DNA of 42,799 nt from Acidimicrobiaceae bacterium (lineage in GTDB: Bacteria; Actinomycetota; Acidimicrobiia; Acidimicrobiales; RAAP-2), in contig PLZF01000033.1 in the NCBI GenBank assembly GCA_003152015.1, forward strand, positions 1-42,799, written 5' to 3'. Position 1 is the stretch's first letter; each line of letters starts with the position of its first letter. Made by a program: the position numbers and the translations under genes. Below the pieces are notes generated by a model. It was not told the DNA's origin, ran no database searches, and worked only from the letters and a program-made list of their open reading frames with translations. Positions 16,747 to 25,591 of this stretch are shown here, piece after piece.

Positions 16747-17366
16747 ACCTCCGGCACCCGGGGCTCGCGCCACATGCGCCATAACGGCGGGCTGCCGGGC
16801 CGCGAGCGGAACTCCTCGATCACTTCGAATCCGAAGCGGGCGTAGAGGGGAACGTTGCGCTCCTTGGACGACTCGAGGTAGGCGGGCATCCCTTCCTCAT
16901 CGATCTGGGCCAGCGTGGCCGTCAACAGGGCCGATCCGATGCCGGTGCCCTGGCGGTCGGGTTCGGTGCCCAATGTCGACAGGTACCAGTGGGGCTCCTT
17001 GGGGTGCAGCGCGTCGATCTCCGTCAACAGCTGGAGGGCCCGGATCATCCGGCTGCCCATCAAAAATGCGACTGTCGGTAGCAGCTCGAACAATTCCTTG
17101 AGTCCCTGACGGTGGCGGTCGGGCGGGCCCCACACCGCCGCACCACCGAAGTCCTCGGTGGTGTACACGTGCCCGAAGCTGAGGTACTGGCGACGGATCA
17201 GGGTGGTAAAGAACGAGTGGAGCCCCAAACGACGGCGGCGGTCCCCGCTGAAGACGAAGTTGGACACCGGGTCGTCATCGAACGATCGCACCAGGAGGTC
17301 GACCACCGACGGGACATCCGATCGGACGACGGGTCTGACCACTGGGCGAGCCGGGGAAGGTTCCAC
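16743..17366 (-). CDS. GNAT-family N-acetyltransferase
   Basis: The 207-residue protein has the acetyl-CoA pyrophosphate loop RQGTGIGSALL after the WYLSTLGTEP strand, and the C-terminal LYARFGFEV segment typical of GNAT enzymes. The substrate is not evident. The start is GTG at 17366. Both it and the preceding hydrolase end within the same CTAG: TAG on each strand, overlapping by 4 bp. Confidence 0.85.
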   Translation of the reverse strand: MEPSPARPVVRPVVRSDVPSVVDLLVRSFDDDPVSNFVFSGDRRRRLGLHSFFTTLIRRQYLSFGHVYTTEDFGGAAVWGPPDRHRQGLKELFELLPTVAFLMGSRMIRALQLLTEIDALHPKEPHWYLSTLGTEPDRQGTGIGSALLTATLAQIDEEGMPAYLESSKERNVPLYARFGFEVIEEFRSRPGSPPLWRMWREPRVPEV

Positions 17367-17396
17367 GCTCTGGGATGGTAGCCGGGGAACTTCTCC

Positions 17397-18035
17397 TCAA
17401 TTGGCGCCGGGATCGACGGGGTACCCCGACACCACGGCCAGAGAGCCGCCCTGGCGCCGGAGGACCCGCTGCCACAATCCCTCCGGGTCGGCCGAGACCG
17501 GATCATTCGGCTCGGCTTTCACCACGTACCACGATCCCTCCTCGATCTCTTCCTCGAGCTGCCCGGCGTCCCAGCCGGCGTATCCCGAAAACAGCCGCAC
17601 CCCGATGATCCGGTCGGCGATGGGGTCGGGACCAGCGCCCAGGTCGATGGTCCCGACCGGATGTGCATCGGCGATGATTGGTTTCCAACCATCGGACGCG
17701 GACGTCACAGGATCAGCGTCGCCGTCGTCTCCCACCCGGAGCCGGGCAAGGCCGATGACCGCATTGCGGGCCACCGGTCCCCCGGTGAACAGCTCGGCCG
17801 GAGGTGTGGCCCAGGGGTGCCACTGCGGGAGCACTTCATCTACACCCACCCCCCCGGGTTTGTTCAGTACCACGCCCAGGACGCCATGATCGCTGTGGTC
17901 GAGGACCAGCACCACCCGTCGGGCGAAGTTGGGATCCTCCAGGCGGGGGGACGCCACCACCAGATGGGCGGAGAGTGAATCGGGACGGGGTGCGCCACCG
18001 TACGGGTCGAAGGCACGAGATGAGCTCGAGGACAC
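17397..18035 (-). CDS. YqgE/AlgH family protein
   Basis: A 212-residue YqgE/AlgH-type protein. Diagnostic segments are LSAHLVVASPRLEDPNFARR, LVLDHSDHGVLGVVLNKP, ELFTGGPV and RLFSGYAGWDAGQLEEEI. The family is widespread and its biochemical role is poorly defined. GTG at 18035 gives a serine-rich start; the conserved core begins at about residue 20. It lies 30 bp upstream of the GNAT gene on the same strand and may be co-transcribed with it. Confidence 0.9.
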   Translation of the reverse strand: MSSSSSRAFDPYGGAPRPDSLSAHLVVASPRLEDPNFARRVVLVLDHSDHGVLGVVLNKPGGVGVDEVLPQWHPWATPPAELFTGGPVARNAVIGLARLRVGDDGDADPVTSASDGWKPIIADAHPVGTIDLGAGPDPIADRIIGVRLFSGYAGWDAGQLEEEIEEGSWYVVKAEPNDPVSADPEGLWQRVLRRQGGSLAVVSGYPVDPGAN

Positions 18036-18101
18036 ACCCTAATCATTGTCCACCCGCGCCACAGAGTGGCGCCGAGCTGTCGCTTCGATGAGGCTGGGGC
18101 C

Positions 18102-18902
18102 ATGGCACTCGTATCGATCGACCCGGTTCGCCCTCACGTGAGCGTGGTGACCCTCAACCATCCGGACCGGCTCAACTCGATGTCCTTCGCCTTGGTCGGT
18201 GATCTCTACGCCGCCTTCGACCAGGTGTCGAACGACAACGAATGCCGAGTGGTGGTCCTCACCGGCGCGGGTCGGGCGTTCTGCTCTGGACTGGAACTCG
18301 AACACGCCGGGCTCCCACCCGGCACCGAGGACCTCGGCCGCCACCGGATGGGCATGCGGGCCATGGAGTTCATGGGGGGCATCGTCCCGGCTATGCGCGC
18401 CCTACCTCAACCCATCATCGCCGCCATTAAGGGGCCGGCCTACGGCGGAGGAATGTGCCTGTCCCTGGGGGCGGACATCCGCCTGGCCGGCGACTCCGCG
18501 GTGTTCTGCGGAGCCGGCATCAGCAACGGGCTCACTGGGGCTGAGCTCGGGGTGAGCTGGCTCCTCCCCAAGGCGGTCGGCACCTCCAACTCGGCGGAGA
18601 TCCTGCTCACCGGCAAGTTGGTCGACGCCGCCGAGGCGCTCCGTATCGGACTGGTCTCCCGGGTGGTGCCCGACGAAGCGCTCCTCACCACCGCCATCGA
18701 GTTGGCCGAGGGAATGTGCGCCTTCAGCCCCTTCGGGCTTTCCCTCACCAAAGAGACCATGTGGGCCTCTCAGGAGGTCTCCAGCCTGCAGGCGGCGGTG
18801 GCACTCGAGAACCGAACACAACTCCTCGCCGGGCACACCGGCAACCTCACCGAAGCGTCGGCCGCTTTCCGCGAAAAACGCCGACCCGTCTATACCGAGT
18901 AA
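18102..18902 (+). CDS. Enoyl-CoA hydratase/isomerase family protein
   Basis: A 266-residue crotonase-fold protein: TLNHPDRLNSM, VVVLTGAGRAFCSGLELEHAG, then AIKGPAYGGGMCLSLGADIRLA and TGAELGVSWLLPKAVG. The oxyanion-hole regions (AFCSG and GPAYGGGM) are intact. The Glu of GAELG is at the place of the catalytic acid/base of hydratases. It likely acts on a 2-enoyl-CoA in fatty acid or side-chain degradation. ATG at 18102 was chosen; the open frame continues upstream to 18066 but that part has no family character. No beta-oxidation partners are adjacent. Confidence 0.88.
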   Translation: MALVSIDPVRPHVSVVTLNHPDRLNSMSFALVGDLYAAFDQVSNDNECRVVVLTGAGRAFCSGLELEHAGLPPGTEDLGRHRMGMRAMEFMGGIVPAMRALPQPIIAAIKGPAYGGGMCLSLGADIRLAGDSAVFCGAGISNGLTGAELGVSWLLPKAVGTSNSAEILLTGKLVDAAEALRIGLVSRVVPDEALLTTAIELAEGMCAFSPFGLSLTKETMWASQEVSSLQAAVALENRTQLLAGHTGNLTEASAAFREKRRPVYTE

Positions 18903-18910
18903 TCACCAAC

Positions 18911-19141
18911 GTGACCAAGGCACGAAGGGGACCGCGGCGACCGGCTCACCGAATGACCAGTCCGGCTGACGGACAACGCCGTGAACACTGGCGATCCGAC
19001 GGGCAACCCAAGACCCGGTTCCCCGGGCCGGACGAGGCCAATCGGGCATCTCTCCAGCTCCGGTTGGAAGACGATGTTGACCTTGACCCCTACCTCTGTG
19101 GCTTCTGCGACGGTTGGCACCTGGGCAATCGGCGGGACTGA
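18911..19141 (+). CDS. Small CxxC mini-protein with WHLG motif
   Basis: This open frame follows the hydratase by 8 bp and gives 76 residues from GTG (62 from ATG at 18953). The N-terminal part is Arg-rich. The end reads YLCGFCDGWHLGN, a CxxC followed by WHLG, which I recognise from many short actinobacterial and phage proteins that end in a Cys-Cys-Trp-His block. It is probably a tiny metal-binding protein. The function is unknown. The gap to the MFS gene is 89 bp. Confidence 0.55.
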   Translation: MTKARRGPRRPAHRMTSPADGQRREHWRSDGQPKTRFPGPDEANRASLQLRLEDDVDLDPYLCGFCDGWHLGNRRD

Positions 19142-19230
19142 CCGAAGCCAACTGTGCGGCCAAGTCGCACCTCGGGAGCCATTACAATTTCGGGCGTCAC
19201 TGAACTCGAAGGCCTGGTTACGGACGTCCG

Positions 19231-20457
19231 ATGACCGTCATATCCCCTGACACTGCCGATACCCCCCTCGGCGCCAACTCTCCTGCCTCCGCGGATCGTC
19301 TGGTCCGTGGGTTGAGTCTGGCCGTATTTCTGCAATGGTTCGGCGCCAGCGCCATCATCCCCATGCTCCCCGTATACATCCGCCACCGGGGTGGCACGGA
19401 CTCCCTGGCCGGGGTGGTGATGGCCGCCTTCTTCGCCGCCGGTGTGCTCTTCCAGTACCCGGCGGGTCGAATTGCCGACCGCCTCGGCCGGCGCCCGGTG
19501 CTGCTGGCCGGGCTGGTCATCTATGGCATCGCCAGCTTCGCCTTTCTGGTCCCGATGGGAACCACCATGGACATCGGCCTGCGCGCCCTCCAAGGAATCG
19601 GGGCCGGGGCCGCCGAAGTGGCGGCGCTGGCCATGGTGTCGGCCGCGGTGACCGCGGAACGCCGGGGCAAAGCCTTCGCCTCCATCTACGGCGGGCAGGT
19701 GGCGGGCATGGCCGTCGGGCCTCTGGCCGGCAGCATCCTCGGCGTCAATTTGATGTGGGTCGTCTTTGTGGCTGCCGGCATCTCCTCGTTGGCCGCCTGC
19801 GTCCCCGCTCTCGCCACCGTCGAGGTGCGCACTCCGTTCGATGGCAGTGCCGTGGACGACCTTCGGGCTCGAGCCGGCACCCAGCGAGGCATCCGCCTTT
19901 CCCCCGCGCTGATCGGTTCGCTGATGGCTGCCGTGGTGCTCGGCCTCACCTTCGGCGTCTACGAGATCTGCTGGACACTCCTTCTCCGCCTGCGGGGTGC
20001 CTCGGGATGGGAGATCGGCCTGTCGTGGACCCTGTTCGCCGTCCCCTTTGTGTTGATGGCCCGACCCAGTGGATGGCTCACCGACCACATGAATCGGAAG
20101 CGCCTGGTGTTCGGGGGCCTGATGTTGTCGGTGGTGATGTGCGGGTCGTATCCGTTCCTCCACAGTGTGGCGGCACTGGTGATTCTCGGAGGGTTGGAGG
20201 CTGTCGGCATCGCCCTCGTACTCCCCGCCGTGCAGTCACTTCTGGTACAGGCCTCGGATCCCTCCGAATTCGGGCGGGTACAGGGCGTGTTCACCACCAG
20301 CCAGACCGCCGCCACTGCGGTGTCGGCCGCCGCCGCCGGCGCACTCTTCGGGGTGGCGGCGTCGGCACCATTTGTCATCGCGGCGTCGATCGGTCTCATG
20401 ATCACCGTGGTGATCGCCCTGGTGTGGCGTTCGGTGGGCGGGACGGTTGCCCACTGA
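19231..20457 (+). CDS. Major facilitator superfamily (MFS) transporter
   Basis: The 408-residue protein has about twelve hydrophobic segments. The loop 2-3 signature GRIADRLGRRPVLLAG (motif A) and the matching second-half loop SGWLTDHMNRKRLV are present. It is probably a proton-driven efflux carrier in the cytoplasmic membrane, of the drug-resistance type. The substrate is unknown. ATG at 19231 leaves a short polar N-terminal tail. It converges on the following minus-strand gene with an 8-bp gap. Confidence 0.88.
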   Translation: MTVISPDTADTPLGANSPASADRLVRGLSLAVFLQWFGASAIIPMLPVYIRHRGGTDSLAGVVMAAFFAAGVLFQYPAGRIADRLGRRPVLLAGLVIYGIASFAFLVPMGTTMDIGLRALQGIGAGAAEVAALAMVSAAVTAERRGKAFASIYGGQVAGMAVGPLAGSILGVNLMWVVFVAAGISSLAACVPALATVEVRTPFDGSAVDDLRARAGTQRGIRLSPALIGSLMAAVVLGLTFGVYEICWTLLLRLRGASGWEIGLSWTLFAVPFVLMARPSGWLTDHMNRKRLVFGGLMLSVVMCGSYPFLHSVAALVILGGLEAVGIALVLPAVQSLLVQASDPSEFGRVQGVFTTSQTAATAVSAAAAGALFGVAASAPFVIAASIGLMITVVIALVWRSVGGTVAH

Positions 20458-20465
20458 CCGAGCTG

Positions 20466-20951
20466 TCAACCCAGGCCGGAGTGCATGGACGCCCGCCAGC
20501 GCCCGGTGGCCGGAACCGCGCAGAGGGCCGTCCCGGCTCGCACCAACCAGTCGACGGCCTCGGCATCGGAGGATTCGGTCGACAGCCGCGCCACCAGGCC
20601 ACGGCGGGGGTGATCCTGGGTGACCCGCCATCCCTCGGGAAGGGGAAGTCCCAGATCACGGAGCCTGGCTACCACCCGCGGCCCGGAGCTGTGTTGGAGG
20701 CCGACCGCGGTGGGCCTCACCGTCCCATTGGGGGCTCGGGTGCCCGGGGCCCAGGTGGCAAGGGGAACCTTGTGCGGACTCCCGCCGAAGATGGCCAGGG
20801 GCCCGGGGGGTGGGGGCTCATCTTCGCGGTTGATGACCGGTCGCAGATTCACCCATCCGGTCCCCGACACCTTGATCTCGGCCAGTCGGGCCAACAAGTC
20901 GCCCAAGTCACCGGGCACGAACTCCAACTCTTCGGGACGGGCCCGGGTCAC
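20466..20951 (-). CDS. Conserved-looking hypothetical protein
   Basis: I do not recognise a family. GTG at 20951 gives 161 residues; the open frame extends further but would overlap the LLM gene. The product begins TRARPEELEFVPGDLGDLLARL and contains a basic, Pro/Gly-rich middle (PLATWAPGTRAPNG) and a mixed alpha/beta end. No membrane segments, signal or cysteine cluster are seen. It follows the LLM gene by 10 bp on the same strand, so it probably belongs to the nitroreductase-LLM transcript. Confidence 0.6.
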   Translation of the reverse strand: MTRARPEELEFVPGDLGDLLARLAEIKVSGTGWVNLRPVINREDEPPPPGPLAIFGGSPHKVPLATWAPGTRAPNGTVRPTAVGLQHSSGPRVVARLRDLGLPLPEGWRVTQDHPRRGLVARLSTESSDAEAVDWLVRAGTALCAVPATGRWRASMHSGLG

Positions 20952-20961
20952 GGTGCCCCTC

Positions 20962-21852
20962 TCACGTCTGAAGATCGGCGATGCCGTCGGCCAGCAACTC
21001 GAGCTCAGCCCTCCATGAGTGCGGGGTCTCGATGGGCCGGACCACAAATTTCGAGAATCCGACGTCGAGAAAGCCTTCCATCAGGTCACGCAGACCGTCG
21101 ATGCCCACCGGAACCACCGCGGAAGGATCGACCCCGCGGCGTTGAGACGCCATGGCCTGAGCCATCTTCGGTGAAAGCGGGTGATGGGAGTAACCGATGG
21201 AGACGCCGAAATGCTCGGGGCTGATGGTGCGACCCTCCTCGTCTGCCACCTCGTAGATCACCGAGGTGGCCTTCGCCACCTCGTCAGGTGTGCACGCTGA
21301 CGGCAGCCAACCGTCAGCGAACCGCCCGCAGCGACGCAGGGCCGCCGGCGCCATGCCCCCGGTCCAGAACTCGAAGGGCTGCTGGAGCGGTGTAGGTGAC
21401 ACACACACGTCATCAAAATCGGCGGTCTCACCGTGATGGGACACCGTCTCCCCTGTCCACAACCGACGCAGCAACGGGAGCATCTCATCCATCACCCAGC
21501 CCTTGTCGGGACCGGGCACCCCCACCGCTCCCGACTCAGGATGGCGCGGTATCCCAGGGACGAAGGTGGCCAGTAGCCGACCACCCGACAACACATCCAA
21601 GGTGGCGAGCTCTTTGGCCAACCGCACCGGGTTTCGCCCCGGTAGCAACAGTGTGGTTCCCAGTTTGAGCCGGGGGTTATGGGCGGCGGCGAAGGCCAGC
21701 GCCGTCAACGGTTCGACAGTGGGGGCAGTGAGGATCTCGGGCAACCAGATCGAGTCGAATCCGAGCCCGTCGATATCGTCGACAAGGTGGGCGAAGCCAT
21801 GGTGGTCAGGAAGTGAAAGCGCCCCGACGCCCACCCCGATCCGGACCTTCAT
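20962..21852 (-). CDS. LLM-class F420-dependent oxidoreductase
   Basis: A 296-residue luciferase-like (TIM-barrel) oxidoreductase. Seen are RIGVGVGALSLPDHHGFA, GFDSIWLPEIL, LKLGTTLLLPGRNPVRLAKE and LATLDVLSGGRL, the last being the most conserved LLM segment. Relatives in actinobacteria use F420 rather than FMN, so a hydride transfer to an unidentified substrate is likely. Its ATG overlaps the nitroreductase stop by 4 nt (ATGA), which points to shared redox work or at least coupled expression. Confidence 0.87.
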   Translation of the reverse strand: MKVRIGVGVGALSLPDHHGFAHLVDDIDGLGFDSIWLPEILTAPTVEPLTALAFAAAHNPRLKLGTTLLLPGRNPVRLAKELATLDVLSGGRLLATFVPGIPRHPESGAVGVPGPDKGWVMDEMLPLLRRLWTGETVSHHGETADFDDVCVSPTPLQQPFEFWTGGMAPAALRRCGRFADGWLPSACTPDEVAKATSVIYEVADEEGRTISPEHFGVSIGYSHHPLSPKMAQAMASQRRGVDPSAVVPVGIDGLRDLMEGFLDVGFSKFVVRPIETPHSWRAELELLADGIADLQT

Positions 21853-22541
21853 GGCCGCTCGAACCGTGGGCCGTCGAACCGGTCCACACTGGCGAAGGAC
21901 TCCACCGGCTCTCGTCGGAGTCGGGTCGGTTGATGTACCGGGCGCCCGAGGGCCAGCACCCCGGCCACCACCACCTCATCGGGCACGCCCAGCGCGGCTT
22001 TCACCGAAGCCTCGTCTCGTACCACCATGGTGGTCATGACGCCGGCCAGCCCCTCGCTACGGGCCGCCAACAGGATGCTCCAGGCGAACGGGTACACCGA
22101 TGCCCCACCGACCAGTGTGTAGTGATCAACGTCCCGATCCACGGTGGCCAAACGGGTGAGATCGGCCAACAGCACCAACATCACCGGGACCTCATCGAAA
22201 TGCTCGGCGAACCCGCCGGGGGCAGCCGCGGCTGCCGTGGCGATCTCGGGTGCCTCGGCGATGGCCCGGCGTTCCCGGTCGTTGTCGGTGACCGCCGCCC
22301 ACGGGGTGAGGCCGGCCTTGACCTGGGCCAGGTACTCATACCACCCGGGTAGATAGATGTCGCGGAGGGTGCGACGGATGGTGGGATCCTTGACCACCAC
22401 CACCCGCCAGGCCTGACGGTTCCCGCCGTTGGGCGCAAAGCGCGCGGTGTCGAGAATTCGGAAGATCACCTCGTCGGGTACAGGCGACGATTCGAATTCC
22501 CGTACCGCCCCGGTCGTTTGCAGTGCGACGCTGAGTTCCAT
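21849..22541 (-). CDS. Nitroreductase-family flavoprotein
   Basis: A 230-residue protein of the FMN-binding nitroreductase fold: TTGAVREFESSPVPDEVIFR with the Arg that contacts FMN, ILDTARFAPNGGNRQAWRVVVV, and the late segment GLAGVMTTMVV. It may reduce nitro groups, quinones or enones with NAD(P)H. It starts a run nitroreductase-LLM-hypothetical on the minus strand. The 55 bp upstream to the peroxiredoxin gene hold a probable promoter, with no clear motif. Confidence 0.87.
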   Translation of the reverse strand: MELSVALQTTGAVREFESSPVPDEVIFRILDTARFAPNGGNRQAWRVVVVKDPTIRRTLRDIYLPGWYEYLAQVKAGLTPWAAVTDNDRERRAIAEAPEIATAAAAAPGGFAEHFDEVPVMLVLLADLTRLATVDRDVDHYTLVGGASVYPFAWSILLAARSEGLAGVMTTMVVRDEASVKAALGVPDEVVVAGVLALGRPVHQPTRLRREPVESFASVDRFDGPRFERP

Positions 22542-22596
22542 GGACCCGACGGTAGTGGGGATCGGCAGGTACCCGCCTCATCCCCGCTGGATCGAG

Positions 22597-23079
22597 CTAG
22601 AGAACCTCGAGGATGGCGTCGGCGGCGCTCACCGAAAGACCCGCACCCGGCTCGACCTGCAAGGCGGTAACCACGCCGTCCTCGATGACAGCGGCGTAAC
22701 GCTGCGAGCGGGAACCGAGACCGAATCCGCTGCCGTCCATTTCGAGGCCGATGGCCTTGGTGAAGTCACCGTTTCCGTCGGCCAGCATCACCACCTTGTC
22801 GCCCACCTGTTGGGCATCGCCCCACGCACCCATCACGAAGGGGTCGTTCACCGAGATGCACACGATGGAGTCGACACCCTTGGCCTTCAAGTCGTCGTAG
22901 CGGATCAGATAGCTGGGAAGGTGGTAGTCCGAGCACGTCGGGGTGAACGCGCCGGGCACGGCAAAGAGCACCACCTTGCCCGCGCCCAGCACATCGGCGG
23001 TCTGCACGTGGGTAGGGCCACCGGCTCCGAACGTCATCACCTGCACATCGGGAATGCGATCGCCAACCGAAATGGTCAT
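22597..23079 (-). CDS. Peroxiredoxin, Prx5/PMP20 type
   Basis: The 160-residue protein has the peroxidatic Cys49 in FAVPGAFTPTCSDYHLPSY and the following CISVNDPFVMGAW, both diagnostic of the Prx5 subgroup that reduces hydroperoxides with a thiol partner. No resolving cysteine is obvious, so an external thiol is likely. ATG at 23079 has a GAGGAG site 7 nt upstream and overlaps the NhaA stop by 4 nt. Longer open frames extend upstream but are not supported by that site. Confidence 0.92.
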   Translation of the reverse strand: MTISVGDRIPDVQVMTFGAGGPTHVQTADVLGAGKVVLFAVPGAFTPTCSDYHLPSYLIRYDDLKAKGVDSIVCISVNDPFVMGAWGDAQQVGDKVVMLADGNGDFTKAIGLEMDGSGFGLGSRSQRYAAVIEDGVVTALQVEPGAGLSVSAADAILEVL

Positions 23080-24329
23080 GGTGTGTCTCCTCGTACTCGC
23101 TGACGACCCCGGCGAGCGGTCCCCCGGTCGGGGTTGGCCGTCTCGGTCAGCATACGTGCCATTGTCAGGATCGCTGCCCCCACCACGAACGCCACCACCG
23201 AGCCGACCAACAGGGCCACGGTGGTGACGGCCACCAGATCCGGTCGGCCCGAGAACGCCTTCTCGGCGATGAGAAGAGGAACTGTGAATCCGATGCCGGC
23301 GATGGCTGCACCCCCGGCGACATGAGCCCATCGGACCCCCTCAGGGAGACGACCCCATCCGAGGCGCACCACCACCAGGCACGCCAGGGTGATGCCACCC
23401 AGCTTTCCCACCACCCGGGCCACCACGATCCCCACAAACGCCGCGGTGGCCCCGGGATGGCGAAGGATCGATGAATGGACGGTCACCCCGGCGTTGGCCA
23501 CCGCGAACAGAGGCAGGACGATGTAGGCGGCAATGGGTGCCAACGCGTGTTCCACACGAGCGGCCGGATCACGCCGCAACGGGGAGGGTCGACCGGGGAT
23601 GAGGACGCCAACCAGCACCCCGGCCAATGCCGGCTCGACCCCGCCGGCGGCCAGAAACACCCACAGGGCCACTCCCCCCACCAGATAGGGCCACGCCGCC
23701 GGGTGACCCTGCCGGCGGATAAGGACCATGCCCGCGGTGACCACCGCGACACCAAGCAGGGCGGGCAGGTAGATCCGGCTGGAATAGAAGAGGGCCAGGA
23801 CCAGCACCGAACCGATGTCATCGGCCACCGCCAGGGTCAATAGCATGAGCCGGAGCCCGGGTGGCACCCGCCGACCCAGCAGCGCCAACGCCCCGAGAGC
23901 AAAGGCGATATCGGTGGCCATCGGAATGCCCCATCCCGTCGCCCCCGGTCCCTGGTGAACGATCAGGGCATAGACCAATCCGGCCCCGGCCATCCCCCCG
24001 GCGGCCCCCACCAACGGAACGATGGCCGTCCGCATATCGGCCAGGTCACCATCCCGGCGTTCACGGGCGATTTCGAGGCCGACCACCAGAAAGAAGACCG
24101 CCATGAGCCCACCGTTCACCCACTCCTGCATGGTGGAGAATCCCGCGAACCCGTGACCACCAAGATGGACAGGGTGATCCCAGAGTCGCACGTAGGTGTG
24201 GCGCCACGGGCTGTTGGCCCACACCAGTGCGGCCAACGCCGCTCCAGTCAAGACCAGGCCACCGGCCACCTCCGACCGGAACAAGGTCACCAACCCGCTG
24301 GCCACCTTCTGTGATCGCAGAAAGGTCAA
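23076..24329 (-). CDS. nhaA: Na+/H+ antiporter NhaA
   Basis: The 417-residue membrane protein matches NhaA throughout. Seen are EVAGGLVLTGAALAALVWANS at the start, VFFLVVGLEI, GWGIPMATDIAFALG with Asp140, and LAVADDIGSV with the paired Asp170/Asp171 that carry Na+ and H+. About eleven helices are predicted by eye. It exports sodium in exchange for protons and aids pH and salt tolerance. The start appears to be TTG at 24329. It is followed by the peroxiredoxin gene with a 4-nt overlap. Confidence 0.92.
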   Translation of the reverse strand: MTFLRSQKVASGLVTLFRSEVAGGLVLTGAALAALVWANSPWRHTYVRLWDHPVHLGGHGFAGFSTMQEWVNGGLMAVFFLVVGLEIARERRDGDLADMRTAIVPLVGAAGGMAGAGLVYALIVHQGPGATGWGIPMATDIAFALGALALLGRRVPPGLRLMLLTLAVADDIGSVLVLALFYSSRIYLPALLGVAVVTAGMVLIRRQGHPAAWPYLVGGVALWVFLAAGGVEPALAGVLVGVLIPGRPSPLRRDPAARVEHALAPIAAYIVLPLFAVANAGVTVHSSILRHPGATAAFVGIVVARVVGKLGGITLACLVVVRLGWGRLPEGVRWAHVAGGAAIAGIGFTVPLLIAEKAFSGRPDLVAVTTVALLVGSVVAFVVGAAILTMARMLTETANPDRGTARRGRQRVRGDTP

Positions 24330-24381
24330 CGCGCGTGCCCCACTGCCTCACGGTACAGCTGACGGCGGTCCCGTGGGATAT

Positions 24382-25350
24382 CTAGAGCGTGGCTACCGCG
24401 GAGATCACGCTGCCGAACCGGTCGATGGAGGCAAGCTGCTCGTCGCGGGTGTCCCCCGGAAGGCCGACCGTCACCCAACTCACCCCGATGCCGGCCAGCT
24501 GCTCGATGGACCCGATCACCGCGTCATCGTCGTCTTCGCCAGCACCGAAGTTCGAGGGGACATCCGGAGCGAACACCACCGTGAGGGGTTGGGTCCGTCC
24601 GATCGACTCGGCGTACTCGCTGGCGTACTCCAGCTCGCGGGCCAGGTCGGATGGGGTCACCAGTACCGCGGTCCTGGTGTACTTGGCCAGACCGGGGGGG
24701 TTCGGGAACGGGCACCAACCGTCGGCCAACTCGACAGCCCGCCGGATGGCCCGACGGCTGTTGCCCCCGACCCAGATGGGGGGATGGGGCAGTTGGCGAG
24801 GTGTGGGGAGCATTGTATTACCGGTGGCCTCGAAGGAGGCGCCGGTCCAGGTCACGCTCTCCCCCGTCCACGCCGCCTTCATGGCCTTGATGGCATCGTC
24901 GGTGTTGTCGTTGCGATCAGCGAACGAGGCGCCGAGCGCGGTGAACTCCCCTTCGAGGTAGCCGCTTCCGATCCCGAGGGTGACCCGGCCACCACTCAGC
25001 ACATCGAGGGTGGCCACGCCCTTGGCCGCCATGAAGGGGTTCCGGTAGGCGAGGACGAATAGGTTGGTGTGCAGTCGGATCCTCGAAGTGGCGGCGGCGG
25101 CAAACGAGAGCGCCACCAAAGGATCGAGGGCGTGATGTCCTCCATGCGCCAACCATGTGTCACCCGGAAATGGGTGATCGGTGGTGAACACCGCTCCGAA
25201 GCCCACCGCCTCCGCGGCCGACGCCAAGTCGCCGATGACTCCGGGGGACAAAAACACGTCGCCGAGTTCCACCCGGTGAGTCGGGAGTCGATAGGAGATC
25301 TGCACGCCCGCCACCGTAACCTCGTCCGACCGGTGGGACCGGCTACTCAT
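24382..25350 (-). CDS. LLM-class F420-dependent oxidoreductase (second copy)
   Basis: A 322-residue luciferase-like oxidoreductase, different from the one at 20962. Features are FGAVFTTDHPFP, RIRLHTNLFVLAYRNPFMAA, GVATLDVLSGGRVTLGIGSG and HPPIWVGGNSRRAIRRAVEL. F420H2 use is likely by family. Its first codons overlap the end of the zinc-ribbon frame by 8 nt. It is the last gene of the long minus-strand catabolic run, though a gap of about 100 bp separates the zinc-ribbon gene from the thioesterase. Confidence 0.87.
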   Translation of the reverse strand: MSSRSHRSDEVTVAGVQISYRLPTHRVELGDVFLSPGVIGDLASAAEAVGFGAVFTTDHPFPGDTWLAHGGHHALDPLVALSFAAAATSRIRLHTNLFVLAYRNPFMAAKGVATLDVLSGGRVTLGIGSGYLEGEFTALGASFADRNDNTDDAIKAMKAAWTGESVTWTGASFEATGNTMLPTPRQLPHPPIWVGGNSRRAIRRAVELADGWCPFPNPPGLAKYTRTAVLVTPSDLARELEYASEYAESIGRTQPLTVVFAPDVPSNFGAGEDDDDAVIGSIEQLAGIGVSWVTVGLPGDTRDEQLASIDRFGSVISAVATL

Positions 25351-25492
25351 CGCCTCCGTCGACGGTGGAGCTCACGATGCGGCCACAACGGCGGCACCAG
25401 GCGGCGAGAGAGGAGCGGTCGCTCGGATGCACGAGGCCGCCACACTGCCCACACCGGTGAATAATTGGAGATTGGCTGGTGCCCGGGATCAT
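25343..25492 (-). CDS. Small zinc-ribbon protein
   Basis: A 49-residue frame (ATG at 25492; in-frame upstream codons reach 25525) contains two CxxC knuckles, HRCGQCGGLV and AWCRRCGRIV, spaced as in a zinc ribbon. The end overlaps the LLM start by 8 nt. The Cys spacing and its tight join to the next gene make it more than a chance frame. It is possibly a tiny nucleic-acid or protein-binding zinc protein. The function is unknown. Confidence 0.5.
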   Translation of the reverse strand: MIPGTSQSPIIHRCGQCGGLVHPSDRSSLAAWCRRCGRIVSSTVDGGDE

Positions 25493-25591
25493 CAGGCCAA
25501 CATTCTGACATATAGGCACAGCCAACGTAAGTTACTCACAGTGCCGATGCGACTTCGGATGGCGGTCATGAACATGTACTCCCCCCGTTGC

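Noticed and set aside
19335..21224. 629-residue plus-strand frame
   Set aside because: It runs through the MFS gene in a different frame and then opposite the minus-strand genes. The composition is Arg/Pro/Gly-rich shadow coding typical of GC-rich DNA.
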